Part shown: one piece after another, positions 44,449 through 53,797 of the stretch | Layout of the letters: every line of letters starts with the position of its first letter | Position numbering within the stretch: the first letter of the stretch is position 1 | Source: Rickettsiales bacterium Ac37b | GTDB taxonomy: Bacteria > Pseudomonadota > Alphaproteobacteria > Rickettsiales > Arcanibacteraceae | Direction: 5' to 3' | DNA: 64,000 nucleotides | Assembly: GCA_000746585.2 (NCBI GenBank) | Contig: CP009217.2 | Location: 434,001-498,000 of the forward strand | Notes under the pieces: generated by a model | Database searches by the model: none | The model's input: the letters and a program-made list of their open reading frames with translations, nothing else | Told to the model about the DNA's origin: nothing | Made by a program: the position numbers and the translations under genes

Positions 44449-47223
44449 TTAGTTACAAGGATTAACTACTGTATCCCACTCAGCAGACGAACCACTAACA
44501 TTACAATACCTAGTAGGAGGGAAAGTAGTGGATTGTACATGTCCTGGTAAACATTTTCCAGTCTGCTTTTTACCAGCTTCAATAGCCTCCCAGCTAGCAT
44601 ACCCATCCTGAGCACGTGCAGCAGTAATTTTAGAACAAGAGGCAACGCCACAAGGATTTTGCACATATCCCCAAGCGCCTTGATCACCAAACGCATAACA
44701 AATCCTAGTTGGAGGACCACTAGCTGATTGAGCATATCCGGCTACACATGTTCCAGTTACTTGATCTGCAGCACTAGCCGCATTCCAAGTTGCATTACCA
44801 TCATCTGCACCAGGGGTAGTTATCTCATTACATGATAATTGTGGTATAGCAACACATAACCCTGCTTCCACAGATGTTTGTTTTCTTATCCCTTCTGTGC
44901 TCGTATTAATTATTTTAGCTGTATCAGGTGTATTACCAGAGCATCTAGGACCAGTAACACTATTACAACATCCCGTAGTCACAGGACAAGTTGGCTCTAC
45001 CCTACCAGGATAATCAATAGATTGACAAGTAGTATAAGGATTTATTAAAACATCATTAGGAAGAGCACTTATAGCACCTCCATTTGCCTTAGATAAAACA
45101 TATTTTGCTTGGCTTACATTATTATCAAGACATAATTTAGTTCCCCCACCTCTATATACTGCATTTAGGAACCTTAAACCTTCGGTATAACAACAGCTAT
45201 TACTTGCAGAAGCGCTGCCAGCAGTGCCACTTGGTATTACTCCTCCATTACATGGATCATTACTAAAACATGCCGAAGTTTTATTTGGAGGATTATAATA
45301 AGAAGAATCATCCAAATTACCATTGTTATCCGGAGTATCATTATCATCATTTGTAATATATGCACTTAAATTTACACCATGCAATGTTATTGATGAACTT
45401 GATTGCATATCTATAACTCCAACCTGCACTAAGCCTTGAGTCATTCCAAGTCCAACTACCATTTGTGGTTTCATATGCGTAGTAGTGCAACCTGCTTGTA
45501 TGCAGACATTCTGATTTGCACAACTAGTAGTATTACCATCCACTACACACGGCATAGCACACGCTTGTACATTACAACTAGCTATAATAGGTGTTGGAAT
45601 AGGAGGTCTATCAAAACAACCTATCTCTTCTTTTGGCGAGCCATCTGTATTTAATTCCGATACACAAATTTGCATAGGAGTATCAGAATTAATTTGAGCC
45701 TTAAACGATCTATTACGGTTATTAGTATCTATGATATTTTGTATACTGCTTCTATTCTGATTGACAGGATTTCCTGAAGTACTACCAGGAGTTGGAAACT
45801 CATATCCTATATCATAAAAATTACCATCATTTATACCATATAAAGATAAATTTAATCTCTGACAGTTTGAATTACCAGCACCCATGCAGCTCGTTTGTGA
45901 TGGAGGAGTATCACATGGATCTTGGTACCAATTAGTAACAGTTTGAGCTGGCAAACTGCCATCAGGTATATAATATACTACTCTGTAACCTTTAGATTGA
46001 TCACTCATAGGAGTATAACCAATAAATTTTACACATGGAGTATTAGTAGAACCACCATTACATGCTGGAATCCTATCTTGATACTTACTGTGAATCTCAT
46101 CAACATTACCACTATTGGTAGCAATTTCTACACAATTACTACTTATTCCCCCTACTGAACAGATAGGAATAAAATTGTCAAAACCAATCCTTACTAAAGG
46201 TTGTTCAAAACTACTGCTACTATTTCCAAAGGCATTCAACGTACCAAAAGTATTTACACAAACACTATCACCAGTTGAAACTTCATCTTTATTACATATT
46301 CTATTAATAGATGGCGCAGGCGGTGTCATTGAATCTCCCTCATGATAAAAAGGACAAAATGGCGGTGGCGGGGGCCCAGCAGGCGCCTCTACACATCCAT
46401 GAGCACCATCTCCATCCATAACCCAAGTATTATAGTTTGACACATTAAATATAGCAGCAAGTCCCGCTGCAATACCAGTAAGTATCGCTAGTGGCGGCGA
46501 TACCACAAGTAACACTAAAGCTGATGAAGCTAGAATTTGTGCTGCTGAACTACCACCAGAACCTTTAGGAGTATTATGGTGATATGGCATATAACCTGTG
46601 CCAACTAATCCATCTGAATCACCTAAATCACATGGATCTTGATACGCACATACTCTAATTCTAGGTTTATTATTACCAAAACTTGGAGATTTATTTACAT
46701 TACCAGTACAATTTCCGTTACTATCTGTTTCATCTTTTATACATCCAGGAGCTGCCGCTCGTGCACAAAAACGTATAGGTATTGGACCTTGCCATACATA
46801 CTTGCATTCCCCACGGCTGGATAATAATATGTTAGAACAAGTACATATATGCAAAAAACATACTTCTGAACATACTCTAATTTGAGGATTAAAATAATTA
46901 CTACTTTTAGGCCTACTAACACATGTCTCCGATCCTGCCCAAGGATTGGGATCACTACAGTTATTATCGTCTTCTTTTGAACAAGGCATACTGCAACTTT
47001 CTGCACTATAAACAGGAATTAAATAAAGAAACAATATTAAGAAATAACGTAACACCAAATAACCTAGGCTCCTATTATAATTATATATAGTCTGACTTTT
47101 ATAGTCAGCGAAGTTGGAATGGTCACGTTGTCGCTCACTCCTCACCGAGCATTTAGTCGGCTTCGGATCCTCACTCCTAGTATCATTCTCAACTGCCCTA
47201 ACTATATTAGCTAATATGTTCAT
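44449..47223 (-). CDS. Large Cys-rich exported protein of the type IV secretion cluster
   Basis: Unidentified 924-residue protein, probably a surface or periplasmic part of the secretion system. Its start overlaps the virB4 stop by four bases (ATGA), so it is translationally coupled. A signal-peptide-like helix (YLVLRYFLILFLYLIPVYSA, about 56-78) lies behind an odd charged N-terminal stretch (findings). One further hydrophobic segment (SSALVLLVVSPPLAILTGIA, about 235-262) may be a membrane helix. The rest is rich in Cys, Pro and Gly, with NPC motifs; the last ~135 residues are two tandem Cys repeats. Its position fits the VirB6-like slot of Rickettsiales vir clusters and PAGPPPPPFC is reminiscent of them, but the multi-helix VirB6 core is not evident. 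Confidence 0.6.
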   Translation of the reverse strand: MNILANIVRAVENDTRSEDPKPTKCSVRSERQRDHSNFADYKSQTIYNYNRSLGYLVLRYFLILFLYLIPVYSAESCSMPCSKEDDNNCSDPNPWAGSETCVSRPKSSNYFNPQIRVCSEVCFLHICTCSNILLSSRGECKYVWQGPIPIRFCARAAAPGCIKDETDSNGNCTGNVNKSPSFGNNKPRIRVCAYQDPCDLGDSDGLVGTGYMPYHHNTPKGSGGSSAAQILASSALVLLVVSPPLAILTGIAAGLAAIFNVSNYNTWVMDGDGAHGCVEAPAGPPPPPFCPFYHEGDSMTPPAPSINRICNKDEVSTGDSVCVNTFGTLNAFGNSSSSFEQPLVRIGFDNFIPICSVGGISSNCVEIATNSGNVDEIHSKYQDRIPACNGGSTNTPCVKFIGYTPMSDQSKGYRVVYYIPDGSLPAQTVTNWYQDPCDTPPSQTSCMGAGNSNCQRLNLSLYGINDGNFYDIGYEFPTPGSTSGNPVNQNRSSIQNIIDTNNRNRSFKAQINSDTPMQICVSELNTDGSPKEEIGCFDRPPIPTPIIASCNVQACAMPCVVDGNTTSCANQNVCIQAGCTTTHMKPQMVVGLGMTQGLVQVGVIDMQSSSSITLHGVNLSAYITNDDNDTPDNNGNLDDSSYYNPPNKTSACFSNDPCNGGVIPSGTAGSASASNSCCYTEGLRFLNAVYRGGGTKLCLDNNVSQAKYVLSKANGGAISALPNDVLINPYTTCQSIDYPGRVEPTCPVTTGCCNSVTGPRCSGNTPDTAKIINTSTEGIRKQTSVEAGLCVAIPQLSCNEITTPGADDGNATWNAASAADQVTGTCVAGYAQSASGPPTRICYAFGDQGAWGYVQNPCGVASCSKITAARAQDGYASWEAIEAGKKQTGKCLPGHVQSTTFPPTRYCNVSGSSAEWDTVVNPCN
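47074..47184. repeat. Palindromic element inside the coding region (RPE-like)
   Basis: This segment encodes the charged residues ~14-50 that separate the coupled start codon from the signal peptide. At DNA level it contains inverted pairs (CTGAC...GTCAG at 47092-47108; CCGA...TCGG at 47146-47160) and two copies of GGAGTGAG. In-frame insertions of such palindromes are known in Rickettsia as RPEs. The family is not recognised. Confidence 0.5.
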
Positions 47224-49661
47224 TTTACCTTTAATAATTCATTATTTAATTCTTCTACTTGTTTATAAAAAACTGGTAACCATTTATCCACATCATCACC
47301 TTGTTCTATTATAATATCATCAGCAATTTTTACCATCTTTTCATTACCAGATAATACAGCTATTATATTATCTAATCCTGTTAAGTTTAATTCTGCAACA
47401 ATTGCATATGGTCCCTGTTTCAATAAAAAATGCCTATTAATTGCCTTCATCATTTGTACTAATTTAAATTCTTTATCAGACAACGCAAAAGCTTCTCTAT
47501 ATTCTTGAACCTTAATATCTGGCAAAAATATTTTTGTATCCATATTTTTTATTAATGTATTACTTATATAGTTTTCATTTGGTTTGCTACTAATTTCCAT
47601 GCCAATCAAAGCTATAGCATTTATTTTGGTTAATTCTGCTAGCCACGATTCTAACTCATTTCCTATAATTTTATTATTTAATATAGACCATGCGTCATTA
47701 ATCACTATTATGCTTGGCCTGCCATCTAAAAAACGCTTAAATTGATATAATAGATAAGATACTATAGGCAGCGATAATTCTTCTCCACTAGCTAAAACTC
47801 CTGTTATATCAAACCCCACTCTTTGTTTTGATAATAAACTTTCTAGATTATCTGAAAAATTATGATTAAATAAACCTGCATATACTCCTTCACCATGCCA
47901 TTTAGCCAAGTTTTTTAGGAAAAATTCTTTAATATCAGGATGAGTATCATCAGGAAACAATTGTTCTACATAGCCAAGTTTACGCTGCTCAACAGGCAAA
48001 GCATATAACTTTTCTACCATTTTCTCAATTACTTCCACTTCCTGCGGAGAAATTCTATCAGCTGATATACCATTGATTATATAGTTAAACCATTTACACA
48101 AAAAACTTCTATTATCGCTAGTATCTGGTAAAAGTAATGGATTAATACATATATTTTCTTCAGAATCAGGCCCATTCAGGGTAATCTCTTTATAAATACC
48201 ATTAATAGCTTTAATCGTTAATTTTGAACGATAATTCTGATCTACAACAAATATATTAGGCAAATACTTACAACTTTCTGTTATTAAGAAATTAGTTAAC
48301 GTAGTTTTACCAGAAGAGTATGGCCCTACTATAAAAGTGTGACCACTTGATTCATAATGAAAATTAAAGAAATAAGGCGGACCTAAAGCTGTTCTAAATA
48401 GAGTTACGGCCTTACCCCATACATTTGATACTTTTCCAGCAGGAAAATTATGCAACGAGGCAAATCCTCCTATTAACTCAAGATTCATAGGGATTTTACG
48501 ACTTATATAAGAAAAATTAGCTGGTAATTGTGACCAAAAACAATTCTCTATATTAATGTCTTCTTGCACCGTTATAATACCCATTCGTGAAAGAGCTGTA
48601 GCAGCCCTTTTTATACTTTGGTCTAAACTATTTATATCCTCAGCTATTATAGTAATAGTTAGCTGGTGATACCCATAACTAGAACCTTTATCGTCAGAAT
48701 CTTCAAAAGCATCTAAACCACTATATTTGTATAATTCTTGATCATTAGTTAAGTTAACAATATAACGTTGATAATCAAATTGCTTAATAATTTTTTTAGA
48801 GTTTCCAAATTCCATATACTGAGTAACTACAAGCTGTAATGGAAGTTGTAATAATATATCAATATCATTAGCTGACAATTCGCTATATTCTTTAATGGAC
48901 AATATAGAACCAAAATATTTTTTACTACCATTTCTAACTTCAAAACTATTATTACCAAATGCAATTTTATGAGTCGCAAGATATTTAGACAATTCTACTA
49001 AAGGGACTGCTATTCTCTCTTCTTTCATGTGTATGATTTTATCAAAGAATTGTAATAATTCTGAATAAGCACCTTCTTTATCTTCTTGAATTTCAAGCCT
49101 TTTAGCCCCATATTGCTCAAGAATTATAAGCATGTTATTTACAGTCTGATTTAACTCAGTATGAGATTTAGATAAAAATTCCTCATGTATATAGCGCTGC
49201 GCAGAATACGAAAAAGATAGCATGGCATCGCTTAAATTATGTATTTTAGTATCATGCCCTTCATGTATAACGGTGATATATAGCTCATTTACGTATTTAT
49301 CATCCCAATAATTTTTATGACTCCAAGCATTATGGGTTTCTTGCACAAATTTATTCGTATATTTTATCCCCGCCCCAGGATCAAGACTCCTTTTAGTACG
49401 AACAGTATGGAACCATACCGCAAGCTTGTCATTCTTTATATTTTTTAATATCGATTCTCTAACCGTGTCACGTAAATTAACTTTCTCTGCACCAATAGTT
49501 TCATAAGAGAAACCAACAAGCTTGATAGTTTGTAACAATTCCCCATTCTTGGTAAGGATTGTATTAGAGTCATAATGGCAAGCATATGGAATAAAATCAT
49601 GAACAGGAACTTCTAACCTTATCTCAGAATTACTTACTTTCTTTATAAAACTTAATACCAT
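47220..49661 (-). CDS. virB4: Type IV secretion ATPase VirB4, probable second-type (VirB4-II) copy
   Basis: A membrane-associated ATPase of the vir-type secretion apparatus, 813 residues. The N-terminal CagE/TrbE/VirB domain (about 170-400) includes FSYSAQRYI and NFSYISRKIPMNLELIGGFASLHN. The ATPase domain has a Walker A site in IVGPYSSGKTTLTNFL near 445-452 and a Walker B region reading SIIVINDAW near 650, where DEAW is usual. Rickettsiales carry two VirB4s, the second having altered ATP motifs and lying next to VirB2 paralogues; this neighbourhood fits that second copy. The Cys-rich gene overlaps its end; VirB2 genes lie upstream. Confidence 0.92.
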   Translation of the reverse strand: MVLSFIKKVSNSEIRLEVPVHDFIPYACHYDSNTILTKNGELLQTIKLVGFSYETIGAEKVNLRDTVRESILKNIKNDKLAVWFHTVRTKRSLDPGAGIKYTNKFVQETHNAWSHKNYWDDKYVNELYITVIHEGHDTKIHNLSDAMLSFSYSAQRYIHEEFLSKSHTELNQTVNNMLIILEQYGAKRLEIQEDKEGAYSELLQFFDKIIHMKEERIAVPLVELSKYLATHKIAFGNNSFEVRNGSKKYFGSILSIKEYSELSANDIDILLQLPLQLVVTQYMEFGNSKKIIKQFDYQRYIVNLTNDQELYKYSGLDAFEDSDDKGSSYGYHQLTITIIAEDINSLDQSIKRAATALSRMGIITVQEDINIENCFWSQLPANFSYISRKIPMNLELIGGFASLHNFPAGKVSNVWGKAVTLFRTALGPPYFFNFHYESSGHTFIVGPYSSGKTTLTNFLITESCKYLPNIFVVDQNYRSKLTIKAINGIYKEITLNGPDSEENICINPLLLPDTSDNRSFLCKWFNYIINGISADRISPQEVEVIEKMVEKLYALPVEQRKLGYVEQLFPDDTHPDIKEFFLKNLAKWHGEGVYAGLFNHNFSDNLESLLSKQRVGFDITGVLASGEELSLPIVSYLLYQFKRFLDGRPSIIVINDAWSILNNKIIGNELESWLAELTKINAIALIGMEISSKPNENYISNTLIKNMDTKIFLPDIKVQEYREAFALSDKEFKLVQMMKAINRHFLLKQGPYAIVAELNLTGLDNIIAVLSGNEKMVKIADDIIIEQGDDVDKWLPVFYKQVEELNNELLKVK

Positions 49662-49768
49662 ATACTTTTACACACTTTGCCACATCAAGTCATAACGGTT
49701 TACCACTATAAACGATATTTATCCTATATCTACATAAATAAAATAATATATTCAATTTTATTATAGGT

Positions 49769-50122
49769 TTATGAACATATACCACTAATAGTCTGCCCAG
49801 TACCAGCAGCACCAGCACCAATCCATGTTACTATCTGTGCAGCACCAAATATCATACCTATACCAATCGCTGTTGCAACCGCGAGGCCCCATGATAATTT
49901 TCCTAGAAATAAACCTATACCGAGTACTATTATGGCAATAGTTGCTATACCTTTACCTATAGGACCGTTTAATTGTTTAACAACGTTGCATAATACCGTA
50001 CTAATAGCATCATTACTAGTTTGGGCCATAACTTCTGGCGGTAATAAAAGCATAACCGCAAAAAAAACTGTAAATATTTTCCAATATATTTTATTTTCTA
50101 ATACTGGCATATAGTTTAACAT
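49769..50122 (-). CDS. virB2: VirB2-like type IV secretion pilin, copy 1 (nearest virB4)
   Basis: A 117-residue major-pilin-like protein: signal peptide to about residue 34 (FTVFFAVMLLLPPEVMAQ), a mature part with the family's helix (NDAISTVLCNVVKQLNGPIG, one Cys), and two hydrophobic helices (GIATIAIIVLGIGLFLG and GLAVATAIGIGMIFGAAQIV) joined by KLSW. It ends in GQTISGICS. AAGGGGT is a good ribosome site. The central 70 residues are identical to copies 2 and 3. Confidence 0.9.
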   Translation of the reverse strand: MLNYMPVLENKIYWKIFTVFFAVMLLLPPEVMAQTSNDAISTVLCNVVKQLNGPIGKGIATIAIIVLGIGLFLGKLSWGLAVATAIGIGMIFGAAQIVTWIGAGAAGTGQTISGICS

Positions 50123-50238
50123 ATAATTTACCCCTTTTTAAATTGTAATTTCAATCATATCTTAGAATTAGTTATATACACAAAAACTCACCTAACCATA
50201 CCTATCAAATCAAAGCTTTTTTGTATGTTTTTATAAAT

Positions 50239-50592
50239 TCACGTACAAATATTAGTAACATTACCACCAGTACCAGCAGTACCAGCACTAATCCACATTA
50301 CTATCTGAGCGGCACCAAATATCATACCTATACCAATCGCAGTTGCCACTGCTAAACCCCATGATAATTTGCCTAGGAATAAACCTATACCGAGTACTAT
50401 TATGGCAATAGTTGCTATACCTTTACCTATAGGACCGTTTAATTGTTTAACAACGTTGCATAATACTGTACTAATAGCATCATTACTAGTTTGGGCCATA
50501 ACTTCTGGTGATAATACAAGCATAGCCAGAAAAAAAACTACATATGCTTGCCAATATATTTTTTTTTCTAGGACTGGCATATAATTTAACAT
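50239..50592 (-). CDS. virB2: VirB2-like type IV secretion pilin, copy 2
   Basis: 117 residues with the same layout as copy 1 but a different signal-peptide region (KKIYWQAYVVFFLAMLVLSP) and a different C-terminus (VMWISAGTAGTGGNVTNICT). The processed N-terminal region and both helices are the same at the protein level, while silent DNA differences separate it from copies 1 and 3 (for instance the Ala and Val codons around 50340-50355). The ribosome site is GAGGTAG. Confidence 0.9.
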   Translation of the reverse strand: MLNYMPVLEKKIYWQAYVVFFLAMLVLSPEVMAQTSNDAISTVLCNVVKQLNGPIGKGIATIAIIVLGIGLFLGKLSWGLAVATAIGIGMIFGAAQIVMWISAGTAGTGGNVTNICT

Positions 50593-50809
50593 AGCACTAC
50601 CTCATCTCTTTTAATTATAACACCGTAGAATTCCTAAAAATTCTATAATGATACCTAAACTTAGCATAAATATATTAACAAACTTCTAATTTTTTGATAA
50701 TTTAAAATATTCTATTTTAATTGACTATTACTGTAACATTTTTTCTATACTGAAGTAGTTTTAGTATTAAAATGACACTACTTTAAACTACATTCAGTTT
50801 TTTATTGGT

Positions 50810-51163
50810 TTACGTACAAATATTAGTAACATTACCACCAGTACCAGCAGTACCAGCACTAATCCACATTACTATCTGTGCAGCACCAAATATCATACCT
50901 ATACCAATAGCTGTTGCAACCGCGAGGCCCCATGATAATTTTCCTAGAAATAAACCTATACCGAGTACTATTATGGCAATAGTTGCTATACCTTTACCTA
51001 TAGGACCGTTTAATTGTTTAACAACGTTGCATAATACCGTACTAATAGCATCATTACTAGTTTGGGCCATAACTTCTGGCGGTAATAAAAGCATAACCGC
51101 AAAAAAAACTGTAAATATTTTCCAATATATTTTATTTTCTAATACTGGCATATAGTTTAACAT
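50810..51163 (-). CDS. virB2: VirB2-like type IV secretion pilin, copy 3 (mosaic of copies 1 and 2)
   Basis: 117 residues. From the start to the end of the second helix it is the same as copy 1, including silent sites; after that the C-terminus is that of copy 2 (VMWISAGTAGTGGNVTNICT). The switch lies near 50876. Promoter-side sequence is not shared with copy 1. The ribosome site is GAGGTAAG. Confidence 0.9.
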   Translation of the reverse strand: MLNYMPVLENKIYWKIFTVFFAVMLLLPPEVMAQTSNDAISTVLCNVVKQLNGPIGKGIATIAIIVLGIGLFLGKLSWGLAVATAIGIGMIFGAAQIVMWISAGTAGTGGNVTNICT

Positions 51164-51397
51164 ATTGCTTACCTCATCTTTTTTACTAACATTATTTTAG
51201 GATTCATAAAAAATTCCTTAGTCATACTTAAAATTAACAGAAAGGTATTAATAAGTTTCCTAATTTTTTATCACTTTAGAATATTAACGTCTTAAATTAT
51301 AAGACTGTGTCATTTTTTCTAATTTTAATACAATTTAGTTTTTTGGCTTCCTTAGCAGAGATGGCTTAAACAATTTAAATATTGCCGTATTGATCGT

Positions 51398-51604
51398 TAT
51401 AGTAAATTAAGTTGTATTTGGGACGAGGGCAGATAAAGCAAAACCTACAAAATAGTAGGAAAGCTTTAAGCTATAGCAAAGGCAATTTAAAATAATACGA
51501 GGAGTGAGGAGCAAAGCGCAGAAATGCTATTGTAGGCAACGAACAACACAAGTAATATTTAAATTGCCACAGCTATAATTGCGTCCTGGATTCAAATCAC
51601 TATA
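51398..51604. repeat. TIR-family element between pilin copies 3 and 4
   Basis: Left end TATAGTAAATTAA at 51398-51410 is perfect; the interior matches 37843-38020 closely (GTTGTATTTGGGACGAGGGC, then GGCAATTTAAAATAATACGA). The right end is damaged (TTCAAATCACTATA). The whole 603-base gap between copies 3 and 4 has no gene. Confidence 0.85.
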
Positions 51605-51766
51605 CTTATCACTATGTGCTGTGCTACTTGAACACTATCATACAAAAAAAGTAATAGAACAATAAACAACGATGTATTCAACATCAACTATTTTGATTAC
51701 AGTGATTTTTTACGTATTTTAAATGGGTAGAATTGTAATAAATATGTATAACTAAATATAATTTAA

Positions 51767-52129
51767 CTATGGACAAATCTCAGAAAATATTATTGGAGAA
51801 GCAGTCACACCATTACTAATCCACGCTACTATCTGAGCCGCACCAAAAATCATACCTATACCAATAGCTGTTGCAACCGCGAGGCCCCATGATAATTTGC
51901 CCAAGAATAAACCTATACCAAGTACTATGATGGCAATAGTAGAAATACCTTTACCTATAGGACCATTTAATTGCTTTACAATATTACAAAGCACTCGACT
52001 AATAGCATCATCATTATTTTGTGCCATAACTTCAATAGGCACTACAGCTATTAATAACACTGCTAAAAAAAGAAGACAAATACGAAAGTAAATTCTATTA
52101 TCTAATGTATTAAAAATATAAATGTGCAT
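51767..52129 (-). CDS. virB2: VirB2-like type IV secretion pilin, copy 4 (most divergent)
   Basis: 121 residues from the start at 52129 (MHIYIFNTL), chosen because AGGGGAAATA precedes it; an in-frame upstream start at 52156 has no ribosome site. Signal peptide to about residue 38 (IAVVPIEVMAQ). The two helices and KLSW loop match the other copies, but the first mature residues (NNDDAISRVLCNIVKQ) and the C-terminus (SNGVTASPIIFSEICP) differ. It is separated from the other three by a repeat element. Confidence 0.88.
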   Translation of the reverse strand: MHIYIFNTLDNRIYFRICLLFLAVLLIAVVPIEVMAQNNDDAISRVLCNIVKQLNGPIGKGISTIAIIVLGIGLFLGKLSWGLAVATAIGIGMIFGAAQIVAWISNGVTASPIIFSEICP

Positions 52130-52242
52130 TATTTCCCCTATTTTATATAAAGTCATTTGTAATTATAATTATGCAAGCACACCTTAAGCACCATAAACTT
52201 ACATAAATTAAATCATATTTTAGAAGAATACCAAATTTAATA

Positions 52243-52317
52243 TGGAGCGGGTGATGAGATTCGAACTCACGACTTCGGCCTTGGCAAGGCAGCGCTCTAC
52301 CCCTGAGCTACACCCGC
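52243..52317 (-). tRNA. tRNA-Gly (GCC)
   Basis: A full cloverleaf on the minus strand: acceptor GCGGGTG with CACCCGC, D-stem GCTC/GAGC, anticodon loop TTGCCAA (anticodon GCC), T-loop TTCGAAT, and an encoded CCA end at 52243-52245. The anticodon stem CTGCC/GGCCG has one U-C mismatch at the 28-42 pair. Confidence 0.95.
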
Positions 52318-52468
52318 TTAAGTAATAAGCACCATTCTATATAACATAGAAAAAACTTTTTTCAAGAACTTATTTATAGATTATTTGAAGAAAAATACAT
52401 TTATTTATATTAAAAAATTTGATTATATGTTTAATTTTGTTATTTTAAATGTATAGAATAAGACAGTT

Positions 52469-52546
52469 TTGAAATAGTATATGATAAGAAAGACGATGCG
52501 TACAAATTAGTACATAAGCAACATAGCAATATTAAAACTATTTCAA
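52469..52546. repeat. Short inverted-repeat element upstream of rnd
   Basis: TTGAAATAGT at 52469-52478 and its exact inverse ACTATTTCAA at 52537-52546 enclose an interior (GATAAGAAAGACGATGCGTAC, one base shortened: AAGAAAGACGATGCGTAC) with a GTAC-aaatta-GTAC hairpin. Layout and wording recall the element at 9925-10028, so it may be a decayed relative. The rest of 52321-52636 holds no gene. Confidence 0.4.
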
Positions 52547-52636
52547 CTTACTTGAACTATTTTATTATATTAATCTTAACAAAGCATAGAAAAGCAATTT
52601 TTATATTGTTAAAGAATTAGATAAATTAAGGACTAT

Positions 52637-53797
52637 ATGACAATTATCACAACTACTGCTGAACTTAATAATTTATGTAATTTATTAAATTCACAAAGTT
52701 TTATTACCATAGATACTGAATTTCTGCGTGATAAAACATATTTTCCTAAATTATGTTTAATACAAATTGGCTTGGATAACCACACAGTTATTATTGACGC
52801 CCTAAGTCCTCATTTAGACATTACACCTTTATTTTATATCTTCAATAACGATAATATTATTAAAGTTTTTCATGCTGCAACTCAAGATCTAGAAATTATA
52901 TTCAGACTATCGGGTACTATACCTTACCCTATCTTCGATACCCAAACAGCTGCTATGTTTTGTGGCCTAGGATGCTCAATTAGTTATAATAATCTTTCTA
53001 CACAACTAATTGGTGTGCAAATAGATAAAACGTATCAATTTACCGATTGGTCATTAAGGCCATTAAGTAATGCACAAATTACCTATGCTCTTAACGATGT
53101 ACATTATTTAAGGGATATTTACATCAAACTCAGAAAAAAATTATTGGAGTTAAATAGATTGAAATGGCTCGAAGAAGAAATGTTATTAATAAGAAATCCA
53201 ACTAACTATATTAATAATCCCGAACACGCATGGATAAAGATTAAATCTAAAATTAAAAATAAAAATGCTATTCCATTATTACAAAAACTTGCCGCCTGGC
53301 GTGAAATTAATGCTCAACAACTAGATGTTCCTAGAGGACATTTATTAAAAGATAATACATTAATTGAAATATGCAAAATACTACCTGATAGCTTAATTCA
53401 ATTAAAATCAATTATTACTCCTGCTAATAAACATTTTATACGTAATAAAACTTTAAAAGCTTCTTTATTTAATACTATACAAGAATCCTATATATCTATG
53501 GAGGCCAAGCTAAGTTTTTCTATAGAGGATAGCTCTGCTACAAATAGAACCTTATATTCTATGTTAAAATTACTATTAAAATCTAAAAGCACAGAATATA
53601 ATATATCACCTAATATTATTGCATCAGATGAAGAATTACTAACTATCTCTTCCAATGAAAAAGCATTATCTTCTTACTTAATTAAAACTATGCAAGGTTG
53701 GAGATACGATATCTTCGGAAAATATGCGATAGATTTACAACAAGGAAAAATTGCATTAACAATGCGTAATAATAATATTTATGTCATAGAACTATAG
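52637..53797 (+). CDS. rnd: Ribonuclease D
   Basis: A 3'-5' exoribonuclease for tRNA 3'-end maturation. The DEDD catalytic domain (residues 1-170) shows TIDTEFLRDKTYFPKLCLIQ (Exo I), FHAATQDLEII with the second Asp, and YALNDVHYLRDIY (Exo III). An HRDC domain follows at about 205-285 (LQKLAAWREINAQQLDVPRG). The length of 386 residues is normal. The stop TAG at 53795-53797 is formed by the left end of a TIR-family element, so the last residues may have been changed by the insertion. Confidence 0.93.
   Translation: MTIITTTAELNNLCNLLNSQSFITIDTEFLRDKTYFPKLCLIQIGLDNHTVIIDALSPHLDITPLFYIFNNDNIIKVFHAATQDLEIIFRLSGTIPYPIFDTQTAAMFCGLGCSISYNNLSTQLIGVQIDKTYQFTDWSLRPLSNAQITYALNDVHYLRDIYIKLRKKLLELNRLKWLEEEMLLIRNPTNYINNPEHAWIKIKSKIKNKNAIPLLQKLAAWREINAQQLDVPRGHLLKDNTLIEICKILPDSLIQLKSIITPANKHFIRNKTLKASLFNTIQESYISMEAKLSFSIEDSSATNRTLYSMLKLLLKSKSTEYNISPNIIASDEELLTISSNEKALSSYLIKTMQGWRYDIFGKYAIDLQQGKIALTMRNNNIYVIEL

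Noticed and set aside
44449-47223. Calling the Cys-rich gene VirB6
   Set aside because: Position fits and parts are reminiscent, but the run of five or more membrane helices of the VirB6 core was not found, so the name was withheld.
49769-51163. CRISPR or simple assembly duplication as the explanation for the repeated pilin segments
   Set aside because: The repeats are whole genes with different ends, spacers and silent differences, so they are true paralogues; no CRISPR-like spacing exists anywhere in the window.
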